A program made the position numbers and the translations under genes. From the NCBI RefSeq assembly GCF_000565285.1, contig NZ_APVL01000007.1, positions 186,001 to 250,000 of the forward strand: DNA of 64,000 nucleotides, written 5' to 3'. Shown here piece after piece: positions 1-6,991 of this stretch (its first letter is position 1; every line of letters starts with the position of its first letter). The stretch is from Cytobacillus firmus DS1 (GTDB taxonomy: Bacteria; Bacillota; Bacilli; Bacillales; Cytobacillaceae). The notes below the pieces were generated by a model. That model did no database searches and was not told where the DNA came from. It was given only the letters and a program-made list of their open reading frames with translations.

Positions 1-381
1 TTGATGGCGAATGTCCGTGTGAAAGAAACAAGCCGCAGGGATTATTCAGTGGGCGGGTTATCAGGAATAATGACAACCAGCATTGGCATGCCCGGCCCGC
101 CGCTTTTGTTGTATTTTTCAGGAACGGATACCAAAAAAGAGCGGCTTAGGGGAACCACTTTAGCTTTTTACTTGTTTATCTACTCGGCCAGTCTGGTATT
201 TCAGATCATCTTTGCAGGGACCAATAAGACGATTTGGCTTTCAAGTTTGTATGCTTTGCCGCTGGTGCTGCTGGGTCTATACTTGGGACAAATTTTATTT
301 ATTAAAATCAATCAGCGCTTTTTCAAGGTTTTTACATATATTATTTTAATTTTCACAGGGATTTACCTGCTGATTGAATGA
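1..381 (+). CDS. TauE/SafE family sulfite exporter, C-terminal part
   Basis: The reading frame is open at the window edge, so only the last 126 residues are present and the true start lies upstream. TauE/SafE proteins are multi-helix carriers thought to export sulfite, sulfoacetate or related anions. Visible are a Gly/Ser/Met-rich re-entrant stretch, GIMTTSIGMPGPPLLLYF (residues 22-39), typical of the start of the second half of this family, followed by three hydrophobic helices (about 53-72, 79-97 and 108-125). The protein ends on the last helix, as is normal for the family. No downstream operon partner is clear; the next gene starts 32 bases on. Confidence 0.75.
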   Translation: MMANVRVKETSRRDYSVGGLSGIMTTSIGMPGPPLLLYFSGTDTKKERLRGTTLAFYLFIYSASLVFQIIFAGTNKTIWLSSLYALPLVLLGLYLGQILFIKINQRFFKVFTYIILIFTGIYLLIE

Positions 382-413
382 CTGAAAAACTTCACTAGAA
401 AATCACGAAATGG

Positions 414-881
414 GTGTCCGTCTTGAGAAAAAAACAGATCTATTGGAGCTTAAGCTTCCTGTTTTCATTCTTTGGATTTTACCTGATAGAGCATCTTTTT
501 ACGGTAAAGCCGCATGTAGTTTCAGGCAATGGAAATTTAGGCATCCTCGTAATTTTTCTTTTTACTCCTGTCTTTATTTCCAGCTGGATCTATACTTTTA
601 AGCTGGCAAAAGTAAAGATGGTGAAAGAGGGTAAAACCACAATCGGAATTCTGCTTTTTGCACTTGCCGGATGTGTTTTGCTGCTGATTCTAATTAATGA
701 TTACACCAGTGAGCTGATCACTGCTCTTGGAGGAACACCTGATAACCCGGAATCAAAAATTTACCGTTTTGGCTGGTTCAATCAATACACAAATAGTCTA
801 TTCTTTAATGTTTATACCTTTTTCTTATCCCATGTATTAATAGTGATTTCAGGCAGCATTTCAGTTTTGAGGAAAATATAG
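414..881 (+). CDS. hypothetical four-helix membrane protein
   Basis: A 155-residue protein I do not recognise. It has four hydrophobic segments at about residues 10-27, 43-62, 79-98 and 129-150, with a polar stretch rich in Asn, Pro and Tyr (about 100-128) between helices 3 and 4 that is probably a loop. The chosen start is GTG at 414; a TTG four codons on is possible, and no strong ribosome binding site decides between them. It follows the exporter gene by 32 bases and may be co-transcribed. The hairpin at 891-921 ends the unit. Confidence 0.6.
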   Translation: MSVLRKKQIYWSLSFLFSFFGFYLIEHLFTVKPHVVSGNGNLGILVIFLFTPVFISSWIYTFKLAKVKMVKEGKTTIGILLFALAGCVLLLILINDYTSELITALGGTPDNPESKIYRFGWFNQYTNSLFFNVYTFFLSHVLIVISGSISVLRKI

Positions 882-890
882 CTACAAACA

Positions 891-925
891 AAATCCCGCC
901 GCAGAGAATTTGGCGGGATTTTTAC
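891..925. terminator. bidirectional intrinsic terminator
   Basis: Inverted repeat AAATCCCGCC / GGCGGGATTT around an 11-base loop, with T on one side and A on the other. It sits between convergent genes ending at 881 and 927 and can serve both strands. Confidence 0.85.
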
Positions 926-926
926 A

Positions 927-2123
927 TTAAGCTGTTTCTTTCAGGAAACGTTTTTGCATTGTTTCTTTCTTCCCATGCAGGAAATAATATAAAATCGCTG
1001 CCAATAATACAAACATGGCCATCATTCCATATAGTCTGCCATAGCCTGTAATCGGAATAATGAATCCCAGCAAATAGGGGCCAAATCCCAAGCCTGCATC
1101 AAGAAAGATAAAGAACGTTGACGTCGCCAATCCCATCCGATGAGCGGGTGTCAGCTTGACGGCCACTGCCTGGGTGCAGGACTGCATGTTCCCAAAGCCC
1201 AGCCCAATTAGCGCACCTGCCAAAAGCAGCGTGAAACTGCTGTTTGCTGTGCTAAGGACAAACATGCCTGCTGCAAATAAGATAAAAGCGGGGTACATTA
1301 CATAATTTGCTCCTTTAAGATCCATCAGCCGTCCGGTAAATGGACGTGAAACCAGGACAGCTGCCGAGTAGATGAGAAAGAAAAAGCTCGCAGCCTTCAC
1401 TAAATCGACTTCTATCGCATAAAAGTTGATAAAAGAGAGGACCCCGGAATAACCGAATGCGATTGCCAGTGTGATGAATGCAATCGGGACTGCTTTTGGC
1501 TCGATAAAGCTGGAAATTTGGAAGCCCTGCTTTTTCACACCAGAGGTTTCTATTGCAGGAACATATAAAAAGAAGGATGTAATCAGGGCAATGATGCCGA
1601 TGGCCAGACAGAAGGCAAAAATCAGTTGGAAAGAAACCTTTTGCATCATCAATAAGCCAATAAATGGCCCAACAGCTGTCGCCAGCGTTGTGCTCATGCT
1701 GAAGTAGCCAATTCCTTCTCCCTTGCGTGCCGCAGGAATAATTTGTGCCGCGATGGTTCCAGTTGCTGTGCTTGCCACTCCTAAAGCAATGCCGTGTATA
1801 AACCTGGTAATCAGCAGGAAAGCAATTCCAATGTTCACGAAATACAAAAGGGTCGTCAGCGTAAAAAAGATCAAACCGATAAAAAGTGTTTTCTTGCGTC
1901 CGATATTATTAATGGCCCGCCCGATATAAAGCCTGCCAATGAGCGTTCCAATAATAAAGATGCCCGTAACAAGCCCGGCCTGGCTGGTTGTGGCACTATA
2001 GTAATCCACTGCAAAGACAGCAATGCTCACCATCAGTAAATAGAAAATCAATGTTAAGAAAAAATTAACGGATGAAACAATAATAAAATCCTTTGTCCAA
2101 AGCTTCGGATTAGGCTGATTCAA
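927..2123 (-). CDS. MFS transporter (drug-efflux type)
   Basis: A 398-residue major facilitator protein with about 12 hydrophobic helices. The loop 2-3 motif is present in the form GRLYIGRAINNIGRKK (about residues 63-78), and the helix-5 region GEGIGYFSMSTTLATAVGP resembles the antiporter motif C of drug/H+ antiporters. Start is TTG at 2123, one base after the stop of the MarR gene; its ribosome binding site (GGGAGAG) lies inside the last codons of that gene, so the two are a coupled operon. The MarR partner suggests induction by a small toxic compound. The substrate cannot be read from sequence. Confidence 0.85.
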   Translation of the reverse strand: MNQPNPKLWTKDFIIVSSVNFFLTLIFYLLMVSIAVFAVDYYSATTSQAGLVTGIFIIGTLIGRLYIGRAINNIGRKKTLFIGLIFFTLTTLLYFVNIGIAFLLITRFIHGIALGVASTATGTIAAQIIPAARKGEGIGYFSMSTTLATAVGPFIGLLMMQKVSFQLIFAFCLAIGIIALITSFFLYVPAIETSGVKKQGFQISSFIEPKAVPIAFITLAIAFGYSGVLSFINFYAIEVDLVKAASFFFLIYSAAVLVSRPFTGRLMDLKGANYVMYPAFILFAAGMFVLSTANSSFTLLLAGALIGLGFGNMQSCTQAVAVKLTPAHRMGLATSTFFIFLDAGLGFGPYLLGFIIPITGYGRLYGMMAMFVLLAAILYYFLHGKKETMQKRFLKETA

Positions 2124-2124
2124 T

Positions 2125-2553
2125 TTATAACTCTCCCTGCATTAAATTTTTGCGGATCAGGCTCATCAAACGAATCCCTTCCAGCTGTTCCTCCTCTGAA
2201 ATTCCTTTTAGAATGTCCTGTTCGAATTCATCAATTGTAACGCGGACCTCCTGATAAACCTTCCTGCCAGTATCGGTCAGCTGCATTCTTTTTTCCCGTT
2301 TGTCTTTAGTCGGAACAGGTTCTAAATAGCCCATTTCCTCCAATTTTGCAATCGTCCTTGTCACCGTTGGTTTTTCAACGCCAAGATAATGTGAAAGCTC
2401 CACCAGTGTGCCAGAGCCATCATTATTCAAGTAATACATGATGGACCATTGAGCCCTGTATAAATGATGCCTGCTTAATTCATTGTTCAGCCTATTCTCA
2501 AATGGGCGATACAATAGCACAAGCTGATGAAAAAACCGCTGAAATGTTTCGAT
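2125..2553 (-). CDS. MarR family transcriptional regulator, probable ATC start
   Basis: Winged-helix repressor of the MarR family, 142 residues if started at 2553. The recognition helix and wing are visible (GVEKPTVTRTIAKLEEMGYL, then KDKREKRMQLTDTG). It most likely represses itself and the MFS gene that follows with a one-base gap. The only canonical starts are GTG 2520 and nearby TTG codons, which lack a ribosome binding site and would cut off the first dimerisation helix. A perfect GGGAGGT sits seven bases before an in-frame ATC at 2551-2553, and the extra residues (ETFQRFFHQLV) look like a normal MarR N-terminus. I therefore place the start at ATC; the frame upstream is closed by a stop at 2590-2592. 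Confidence 0.8.
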   Translation of the reverse strand: METFQRFFHQLVLLYRPFENRLNNELSRHHLYRAQWSIMYYLNNDGSGTLVELSHYLGVEKPTVTRTIAKLEEMGYLEPVPTKDKREKRMQLTDTGRKVYQEVRVTIDEFEQDILKGISEEEQLEGIRLMSLIRKNLMQGEL

Positions 2554-2573
2554 CTTAAAAACCTCCCAAATGG

Positions 2574-2605
2574 TTACTCTGAGTAATAGTTATCTACAGT
2601 AACTA
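2574..2605. promoter_or_regulatory. candidate MarR operators (two palindromes)
   Basis: Just upstream of the MarR gene lie TTACTC-T-GAGTAA (2574-2586, perfect) and TAGTTA-N7-TAACTA (2587-2605, perfect arms). The second has the size and sequence style of known MarR-family sites. Assignment to this regulator is inferred from position. Confidence 0.55.
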
Positions 2606-2700
2606 ATTATGTATTATACAGCTCTGGCTGGGGACATGTAAATAGGCTAAGGCACTTGTTCTAAAACAGCTATCCCTCCAAACAAAAGTAGGCAAATTTG

Positions 2701-2775
2701 TGACATTGTATCATATCCAATTGACGTGTGACACGATGTCATATACAATTCAATTGTAAGGATGACACAGTGTCA
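2701..2775 (+). promoter_or_regulatory. sigma-A promoter with three TetR-type operators
   Basis: A promoter TTGACG (2721-2726), 17-base spacer, TACAAT (2744-2749) reads into the RelP/DUF5392/TetR operon. Three related palindromes surround it: TGACATTGTATCA (2701-2713), TGACACGATGTCA (2729-2741, inside the spacer) and TGACACAGTGTCA (2763-2775, perfect, just downstream of the start site). This is the layout of a tightly repressed promoter. The likely repressor is the TetR protein at 4086, the last gene of the operon. Confidence 0.7.
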
Positions 2776-2791
2776 CATCGAGGTGAAAGCA

Positions 2792-2932
2792 TTGTCCAAA
2801 ATTCAATTGCTTATTGCTGAATTGCAGAAACAGGGAGTAAATGCAGCAATCTGCAAAAAGCCATCCAATATTAAGCCTCTCAAAAACAAGGCGAAAATTC
2901 AAAGGAGCCCATATGGTCACCAATATGCCTGA
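2792..2932 (+). CDS. small leader ORF overlapping the alarmone synthetase gene
   Basis: A 46-residue frame starting with TTG at 2792, five bases after AGGTGA, and ending in TGA at 2930. It starts 17 bases after the last operator, so it is the first frame of the operon transcript, and it overlaps the next gene by 20 bases in another frame. The peptide starts MSKIQLLIAELQKQG and is then Lys/Asn/Pro-rich and basic, with no known domain. It may be a real small protein or a leader peptide coupling translation to the synthetase. Alternatively it is a chance frame; the ribosome binding site and position favour translation. Confidence 0.4.
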   Translation: MSKIQLLIAELQKQGVNAAICKKPSNIKPLKNKAKIQRSPYGHQYA

Positions 2933-3632
2933 GCAAATGTCACTTAAAGAACTAAGAACAGATCTAGTGCGTTTTATGATGTCCTACAAGTTCGCATTGG
3001 AAGAAATAAACACGAAATTAAATATCCTGAAAGAAGAATTTCAGTATGTGCATGACTATAATCCGATCGAGCATGTAAAATCACGAATTAAATCTCCGGA
3101 AAGTATTTTTAAAAAGCTGCAAAGAAAAAAATTGGAGATTTCTTTGGAATCCATTAAGCAGAATATTAGAGATATTGCGGGCGTCCGCATTACATGTTCC
3201 TTTGTATCTGATATTTATAAAATCAAAGCAATGATTGAAAACCAGAAAGATATAACCGTGCTCGAATGCAAGGATTATATTCAGCATCCCAAGCCAAATG
3301 GCTACCAGAGCCTGCACCTGATTGTCCAGATACCCATTTTTATGTCTGACAGGGAAGAGCCGGTTCCTGTGGAGATTCAAATCCGGACGATTGCCATGGA
3401 CTTCTGGGCGAGCCTTGAGCACAAGATTTACTACAAGTACAATAAAGAAATTCCGCAAAGAATAGTGAATGAACTGAAAGAGGCAGCTGATACCGCTTCA
3501 CGCCTCGATCGGAAAATGGAGAATCTCCATGATGAAATGATTGCTTTAAAACAGCTGGATGATGATGAAGACATGAATTTTTCGCCCGAAAGCCTGCAAT
3601 TACTGCTGGGCCATAAAGGGATTAAAACCTAA
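2913..3632 (+). CDS. ywaC: small alarmone synthetase RelP/YwaC (GTP pyrophosphokinase)
   Basis: Transfers pyrophosphate from ATP to GTP or GDP to make (p)ppGpp. At 239 residues it has only the RelA/SpoT synthetase domain and no HD hydrolase or TGS domain. Signature segments are DIAGVRI (87-93), KPNGYQSLHL (127-136) and EIQIRTIAMDFWASLEHK (154-171). The N-terminal stretch YKFALEEI..HDYNPIEHVKSR matches the YwaC/RelP subgroup better than YjbM/RelQ. The C-terminus carries about 30 acidic residues beyond the B. subtilis protein. Start ATG 2913 has AAAGGAG five bases upstream; the frame is open further up but without a ribosome binding site. It leads an operon with DUF5392 and TetR genes. Confidence 0.9.
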   Translation: MVTNMPEQMSLKELRTDLVRFMMSYKFALEEINTKLNILKEEFQYVHDYNPIEHVKSRIKSPESIFKKLQRKKLEISLESIKQNIRDIAGVRITCSFVSDIYKIKAMIENQKDITVLECKDYIQHPKPNGYQSLHLIVQIPIFMSDREEPVPVEIQIRTIAMDFWASLEHKIYYKYNKEIPQRIVNELKEAADTASRLDRKMENLHDEMIALKQLDDDEDMNFSPESLQLLLGHKGIKT

Positions 3633-3646
3633 AGGAGACGAAATAA

Positions 3647-4072
3647 ATGCAAGTGTGGACAAATATGCCGAATTTCGTAAAAAGAGAGTTGGAGCAGCTT
3701 GAAGAAATAGTATCTCCCATCATGAAAAAAGCTTCCAGATATATTTTTTGGTCAACACCCTTGATTATTCTGTCACTAATCAATCTCATGACATTGTTTT
3801 TCACCGTTCAGGATGAGAAAACATCTCCGGCAGCCATCCTGATTTACGCTATTATTGGTGCGCTCGGTTTCGCACTTTCCAAAGAAGGGAAGCATCAGCA
3901 GCTGGAAATTCAAAAACTGAGCTTACAGTACATGAAAGAACGGATTTCTAAAAGTCAATGGGCTTCTGATCATATTAAAACGAGATATCAAGCATTGATC
4001 AATGAGAACCCCAGAAAGGCAGTCCCTTATTTTATCCAATTCTTAAAGGAGGAAAAAAGAGACTGGCAATAA
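3647..4072 (+). CDS. DUF5392 (YwnF-like) membrane protein
   Basis: A 141-residue protein resembling B. subtilis YwnF (DUF5392), of unknown function. It starts with a charged helix containing MPNFVKRELEQLEEI, then two membrane helices (about 32-52 and 62-80), then a cytoplasmic Lys/Glu-rich helical tail. The start at 3647 has AAAGGAG at a proper distance. It lies 14 bases after the alarmone synthetase gene and 13 before the TetR gene, so all three share the operator-controlled promoter at 2721. Confidence 0.65.
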   Translation: MQVWTNMPNFVKRELEQLEEIVSPIMKKASRYIFWSTPLIILSLINLMTLFFTVQDEKTSPAAILIYAIIGALGFALSKEGKHQQLEIQKLSLQYMKERISKSQWASDHIKTRYQALINENPRKAVPYFIQFLKEEKRDWQ

Positions 4073-4085
4073 GGAGGAACAAAAT

Positions 4086-4694
4086 TTGCCGAAAATTACT
4101 TTTTTCAATTTGCCTGAAGACAAACGGGAAAACCTAGTCCATGCGGCCAAAAAGGAATTTGCCCGCGTGCCGCTTTACCAGGCATCCATATCCAATATCA
4201 TCAAAGATGCCAAAATTCCGCGCGGCAGCTTTTATCAGTATTTTGATGACAAAGAAGATGCGTTTTTCTACTTATTGAATAGCCATGTGTCTGCTTATAA
4301 GATGTACTTTCTTGAAACGCTCCAAAAAAATAATGGTGATATTTTTGATGCGATGATTGATTTTTATACAGCCATCATTACAGAAGAACGGGAAAATCTG
4401 CAGTTTTTGAGGAATTTGTTTCTTAATATGACGCACCGGATCGAAAATGTTATGGCAAGAAGCTTCGGGGAAAATGATCTGAATGAGAATTTCAGGAAAA
4501 TCAGCAATCTGATTAATAAGGAACGGTTGAATATGCAGGACGAGCAGGAGCTTTTTCATATGATGCAGATTATTTCTTCTGTCACGTTTCATAATATCGT
4601 TAAAAAATTTGCAGGGGAGCTGCCATTCGACGAGGCTGTCCATAATTACAGTACAGAAATCTATTTACTGAAAAAAGGGTTCGCGTCTATATGA
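4086..4694 (+). CDS. TetR family regulator
   Basis: A 202-residue TetR-type repressor with the N-terminal helix-turn-helix ending in IPRGSFYQYFDDKEDAFFYL (about 41-60), the usual motif of this family. The remainder is a helical ligand/dimerisation domain without clear relatives by eye. TTG start at 4086 with AAGGAGG upstream. Being the last gene of the operon, it is likely an autorepressor binding the three TGACAC-type palindromes at 2701-2775; this is inferred from position. The inducer is unknown; TetR proteins of this length often sense lipophilic compounds, which would link alarmone synthesis to membrane or antibiotic stress. Confidence 0.85.
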   Translation: MPKITFFNLPEDKRENLVHAAKKEFARVPLYQASISNIIKDAKIPRGSFYQYFDDKEDAFFYLLNSHVSAYKMYFLETLQKNNGDIFDAMIDFYTAIITEERENLQFLRNLFLNMTHRIENVMARSFGENDLNENFRKISNLINKERLNMQDEQELFHMMQIISSVTFHNIVKKFAGELPFDEAVHNYSTEIYLLKKGFASI

Positions 4695-4701
4695 TTTTTT
4701 G

Positions 4702-4739
4702 AAAGCCTGTCTCTAAAAGGATTAGAGACAGGCTTTTTT
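4702..4739 (+). terminator. intrinsic terminator after the TetR gene
   Basis: AAGCCTGTCTCTAA / TTAGAGACAGGCTT hairpin with a short loop and a run of six T. Confidence 0.9.
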
Positions 4740-4816
4740 GGGAAGGTAAAAAATAGCATGAAGCTTATTTCCCATTAGGGGAAAAAATAAAACAATATTC
4801 AGGAAAGGGGTTCTTT

Positions 4817-6082
4817 ATGGCGAACAAGAATAGATGGCTGATTGCCCTTTCAGCCGTCGCCATTCATTTATCAATCGGTTCAGTATATGCGTACAGTGTT
4901 TATCAAAATCCCTTGAAAGAAGCGCTCGGCTGGGAAAAAACAGATGTTTCACTTGCTTTTACCATTGCCATTTTTATTCTTGGGATTGCGGCAGCTTTTT
5001 TTGGCCGGTTTGTGGAAAAGCGGGGACCGAGAGTTTCAGCCATGATTGCCGCAGTCTTCTTTGGAATTGGGATTATTGGATCCGGCTTTGCCATTCAATT
5101 GGAAAACTATATCCTATTCCTGATTTTCTTCGGTGTCATTGGGGGACTGGGTCTCGGATTCGGCTATATTGCACCTGTCTCCACGCTGGTAAAATGGTTT
5201 CCTGACAGAAGGGGACTAGCCACCGGGATGGCGGTTATGGGATTTGGAGCAGGGGCCCTCATTACAAGCCCTATTGCCAGCAGATTAATGATCGCAACTT
5301 CAATTCCGACAACCTTCTATGTCCTGGGAATCAGTTATTTTATTCTGATGATTTTGGGTGCGCTTTATATCGCTAAGCCGCCTGCAGGATGGGCACCTGA
5401 AGGAATGGAAGAGAGCAGGGAAGAGCGGCCGGTAAAAGCGGACCTGGCACAGATGACTGCCAATGAAGCAATTAAGACGAAGCGATTCTGGCTGCTTTGG
5501 TTTATGATGTTCATCAATATTTCTGCAGGCATCATGATTCTCTCCGTTGCCGCACCAATGGCACAGGAAATCACTGGAGCCAGCGCCATCACCGCAGCTA
5601 GCATCGTCGGCATTATGGGCCTCTTTAATGGAGGCGGAAGAATTGGCTGGGCGTCTGCATCCGATTATCTTGGAAGAGGAAATACATATATGACCTTCTT
5701 CCTGATCCAGGTTGCTGCTTTCTTCATTCTTCCATTCATCACAAACTCGTTTATCTTTTCTGTTTTCCTTTATATCATTGTTTCCTGCTATGGGGGCGGA
5801 TTTGCATCGCTTCCGGCCTTTATCGGGGACCTGTTTGGAACCAAACAGCTTGGCGCGATTCATGGCTATCTGCTTACATCGTGGTCGATCGCCGGAGTGG
5901 TCGGACCTATGCTCGTCTCGAGCATATATGAAAATACGCAAAGCTATACGATTACCTTCTATGTATTTGGCACCATGCTTGCCATAGGCTTCATCGTTTC
6001 CCTGCTGATGAAGCGCGATATCAAGAAAATCAGAACGGCTAAGAAAGAAAAAAGAACAAGCGGGCAGCTTGTGACTGAATAA
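4817..6082 (+). CDS. OFA family MFS carrier (oxalate/formate antiporter-like)
   Basis: A 421-residue major facilitator of the OFA (oxalate:formate antiporter) group. Diagnostic segments are HLSIGSVYAYSVYQNPL (18-34), GGLGLGFGYIAPVSTLVKWFPDRRGLATGMAVMG-type sequence around 113-146 (only partly quoted) and the gap-wide loop after helix 6. OFA members move small mono- or dicarboxylates; the true substrate here is unknown, though the formate dehydrogenase downstream on the other strand makes formate a reasonable guess. ATG 4817 is preceded by AGGAAAGGGG. It stands alone between terminators at 4739 and 6091. Confidence 0.85.
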   Translation: MANKNRWLIALSAVAIHLSIGSVYAYSVYQNPLKEALGWEKTDVSLAFTIAIFILGIAAAFFGRFVEKRGPRVSAMIAAVFFGIGIIGSGFAIQLENYILFLIFFGVIGGLGLGFGYIAPVSTLVKWFPDRRGLATGMAVMGFGAGALITSPIASRLMIATSIPTTFYVLGISYFILMILGALYIAKPPAGWAPEGMEESREERPVKADLAQMTANEAIKTKRFWLLWFMMFINISAGIMILSVAAPMAQEITGASAITAASIVGIMGLFNGGGRIGWASASDYLGRGNTYMTFFLIQVAAFFILPFITNSFIFSVFLYIIVSCYGGGFASLPAFIGDLFGTKQLGAIHGYLLTSWSIAGVVGPMLVSSIYENTQSYTITFYVFGTMLAIGFIVSLLMKRDIKKIRTAKKEKRTSGQLVTE

Positions 6083-6090
6083 AGAGTAAA

Positions 6091-6122
6091 GCTCCTGCCG
6101 GGCCAGCTGGCAGGAGTTATTT
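6091..6122. terminator. terminator between convergent genes
   Basis: GCTCCTGCC / GGCAGGAG(T) hairpin followed by a T-rich tract; it ends the OFA carrier transcript and may also serve the minus-strand unit ending at 6123. Confidence 0.8.
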
Positions 6123-6251
6123 TTATTTTTCGAATGAAAATGGATGAACGCGGTCATTGGAGCAATCCGGGCAGATAACCAGCATGTCAATACTGTTCAC
6201 CTCTTCTTCCGTTTCCTCCCTATGCCCGCAGATTTCACAGACCCTTGCCAA
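6123..6251 (-). CDS. small Cys4 zinc-ribbon-like protein
   Basis: A 42-residue protein with two CxxC pairs, CEIC (residues 5-8) and CPDC (27-30), spaced as in a zinc ribbon or rubredoxin-like knuckle. TTG start at 6251 with AAGGGGG upstream. It is the last member of a minus-strand unit: formate dehydrogenase, DUF1641, a 71-residue protein, then this gene. It could bind zinc or iron; its role in the formate dehydrogenase unit is not known. A second protein with the same spacing of CxxC pairs lies at 10543 on the other side of fdhF. Confidence 0.65.
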   Translation of the reverse strand: MARVCEICGHREETEEEVNSIDMLVICPDCSNDRVHPFSFEK

Positions 6252-6263
6252 AGTAACACCCCC

Positions 6264-6479
6264 TTATTCATCACTTGATAGGATGTTATATCCGCAGTCT
6301 TTAATAGCCTGTTCAAAATCCATGAAGGAGGCAGCATCTTCATCAAATGAAATGACTGCTTCGCCACTCATGGAATTCACCTTAATCTTCCGGACACCCC
6401 AGATATCATACAGAGCTTTGCTTAATTTTTCTTCATCCGTCTGATCCATGTTTTCTATAGAGACTGTTCGAGTAATCAT
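6264..6479 (-). CDS. small HMA-fold-like protein without metal-binding cysteines
   Basis: A 71-residue protein whose pattern (MITRTVSIENM, two helices with intervening strands, KVNSMSGEAVISFDED, then an acidic helix and DCGYNI) follows the beta-alpha-beta-beta-alpha-beta plan of heavy-metal-associated domains. The CxxC of loop 1 is missing, so copper binding is unlikely. ATG 6479 is chosen because AGGAG lies ten bases upstream; a GTG at 6488 would overlap the DUF1641 stop (GTGA) but has no room for a ribosome binding site. It belongs to the fdhF unit; function unknown. Confidence 0.6.
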   Translation of the reverse strand: MITRTVSIENMDQTDEEKLSKALYDIWGVRKIKVNSMSGEAVISFDEDAASFMDFEQAIKDCGYNILSSDE

Positions 6480-6484
6480 TAAAA

Positions 6485-6991
6485 TCACTCTCCTGTTTTA
6501 TAATGACTGTGCTCTTTGCCCATTTCCCTGCCCATTCCTTTTAGAAAGCCGAGCATAGAATTGATGGCCAGATTTATATCAGGATCGCGCAAGGCTTTCA
6601 TAAGCCCAAGCACACCGGTCTTTTCATTCCTTTTCATCACTTCTGCCGACTCATCAAGGCCTTTCGTGACAGCACTCATCATGATATTCATCTGCTGGGG
6701 ATCGAGGGAGCCCAGAAAATCGACCGTATTAAAACCGTTGCGGATGATATTGTGCATGTTCGGCTGGTTAACCTGGTCAATCGCAATCGCAGCCACTTTT
6801 TCCTTCGAATGCAGAAATCCTTGAATAATATCAAGTATTCCAGACTTTTGAAGCTGTCCGATAATATCGATGGCACTTGAGATGGCCTCCCTGTTCTGGC
6901 TAAGCTGCGTTATTAGACCTGCTATATCCTGCGCTTGTTCTTCCTGGGCCGAAGGCTGAACCAGTTCAATTTGCTTGATCGCTTTCGCCAT
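6485..6991 (-). CDS. DUF1641 protein (YrhD/YjgD-like)
   Basis: A 168-residue soluble helical protein of the DUF1641 family. In Bacillus this family is encoded directly after formate dehydrogenase genes (yrhE-yrhD, yjgC-yjgD), and the same arrangement is seen here: its ATG at 6991 overlaps the end of fdhF by 26 bases, so translation is probably coupled. It has a Gln-rich N-terminus and repeated amphipathic helices, with no Cys cluster ligands. It probably acts as an accessory or membrane-docking subunit of the formate dehydrogenase; this is inferred from genomic context only. Confidence 0.8.
   Translation of the reverse strand: MAKAIKQIELVQPSAQEEQAQDIAGLITQLSQNREAISSAIDIIGQLQKSGILDIIQGFLHSKEKVAAIAIDQVNQPNMHNIIRNGFNTVDFLGSLDPQQMNIMMSAVTKGLDESAEVMKRNEKTGVLGLMKALRDPDINLAINSMLGFLKGMGREMGKEHSHYKTGE

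Noticed and set aside
5300..6190. 296-residue minus-strand open frame
   Set aside because: Antisense shadow of the OFA carrier gene; Cys/Ser/His-rich composition and no start site.
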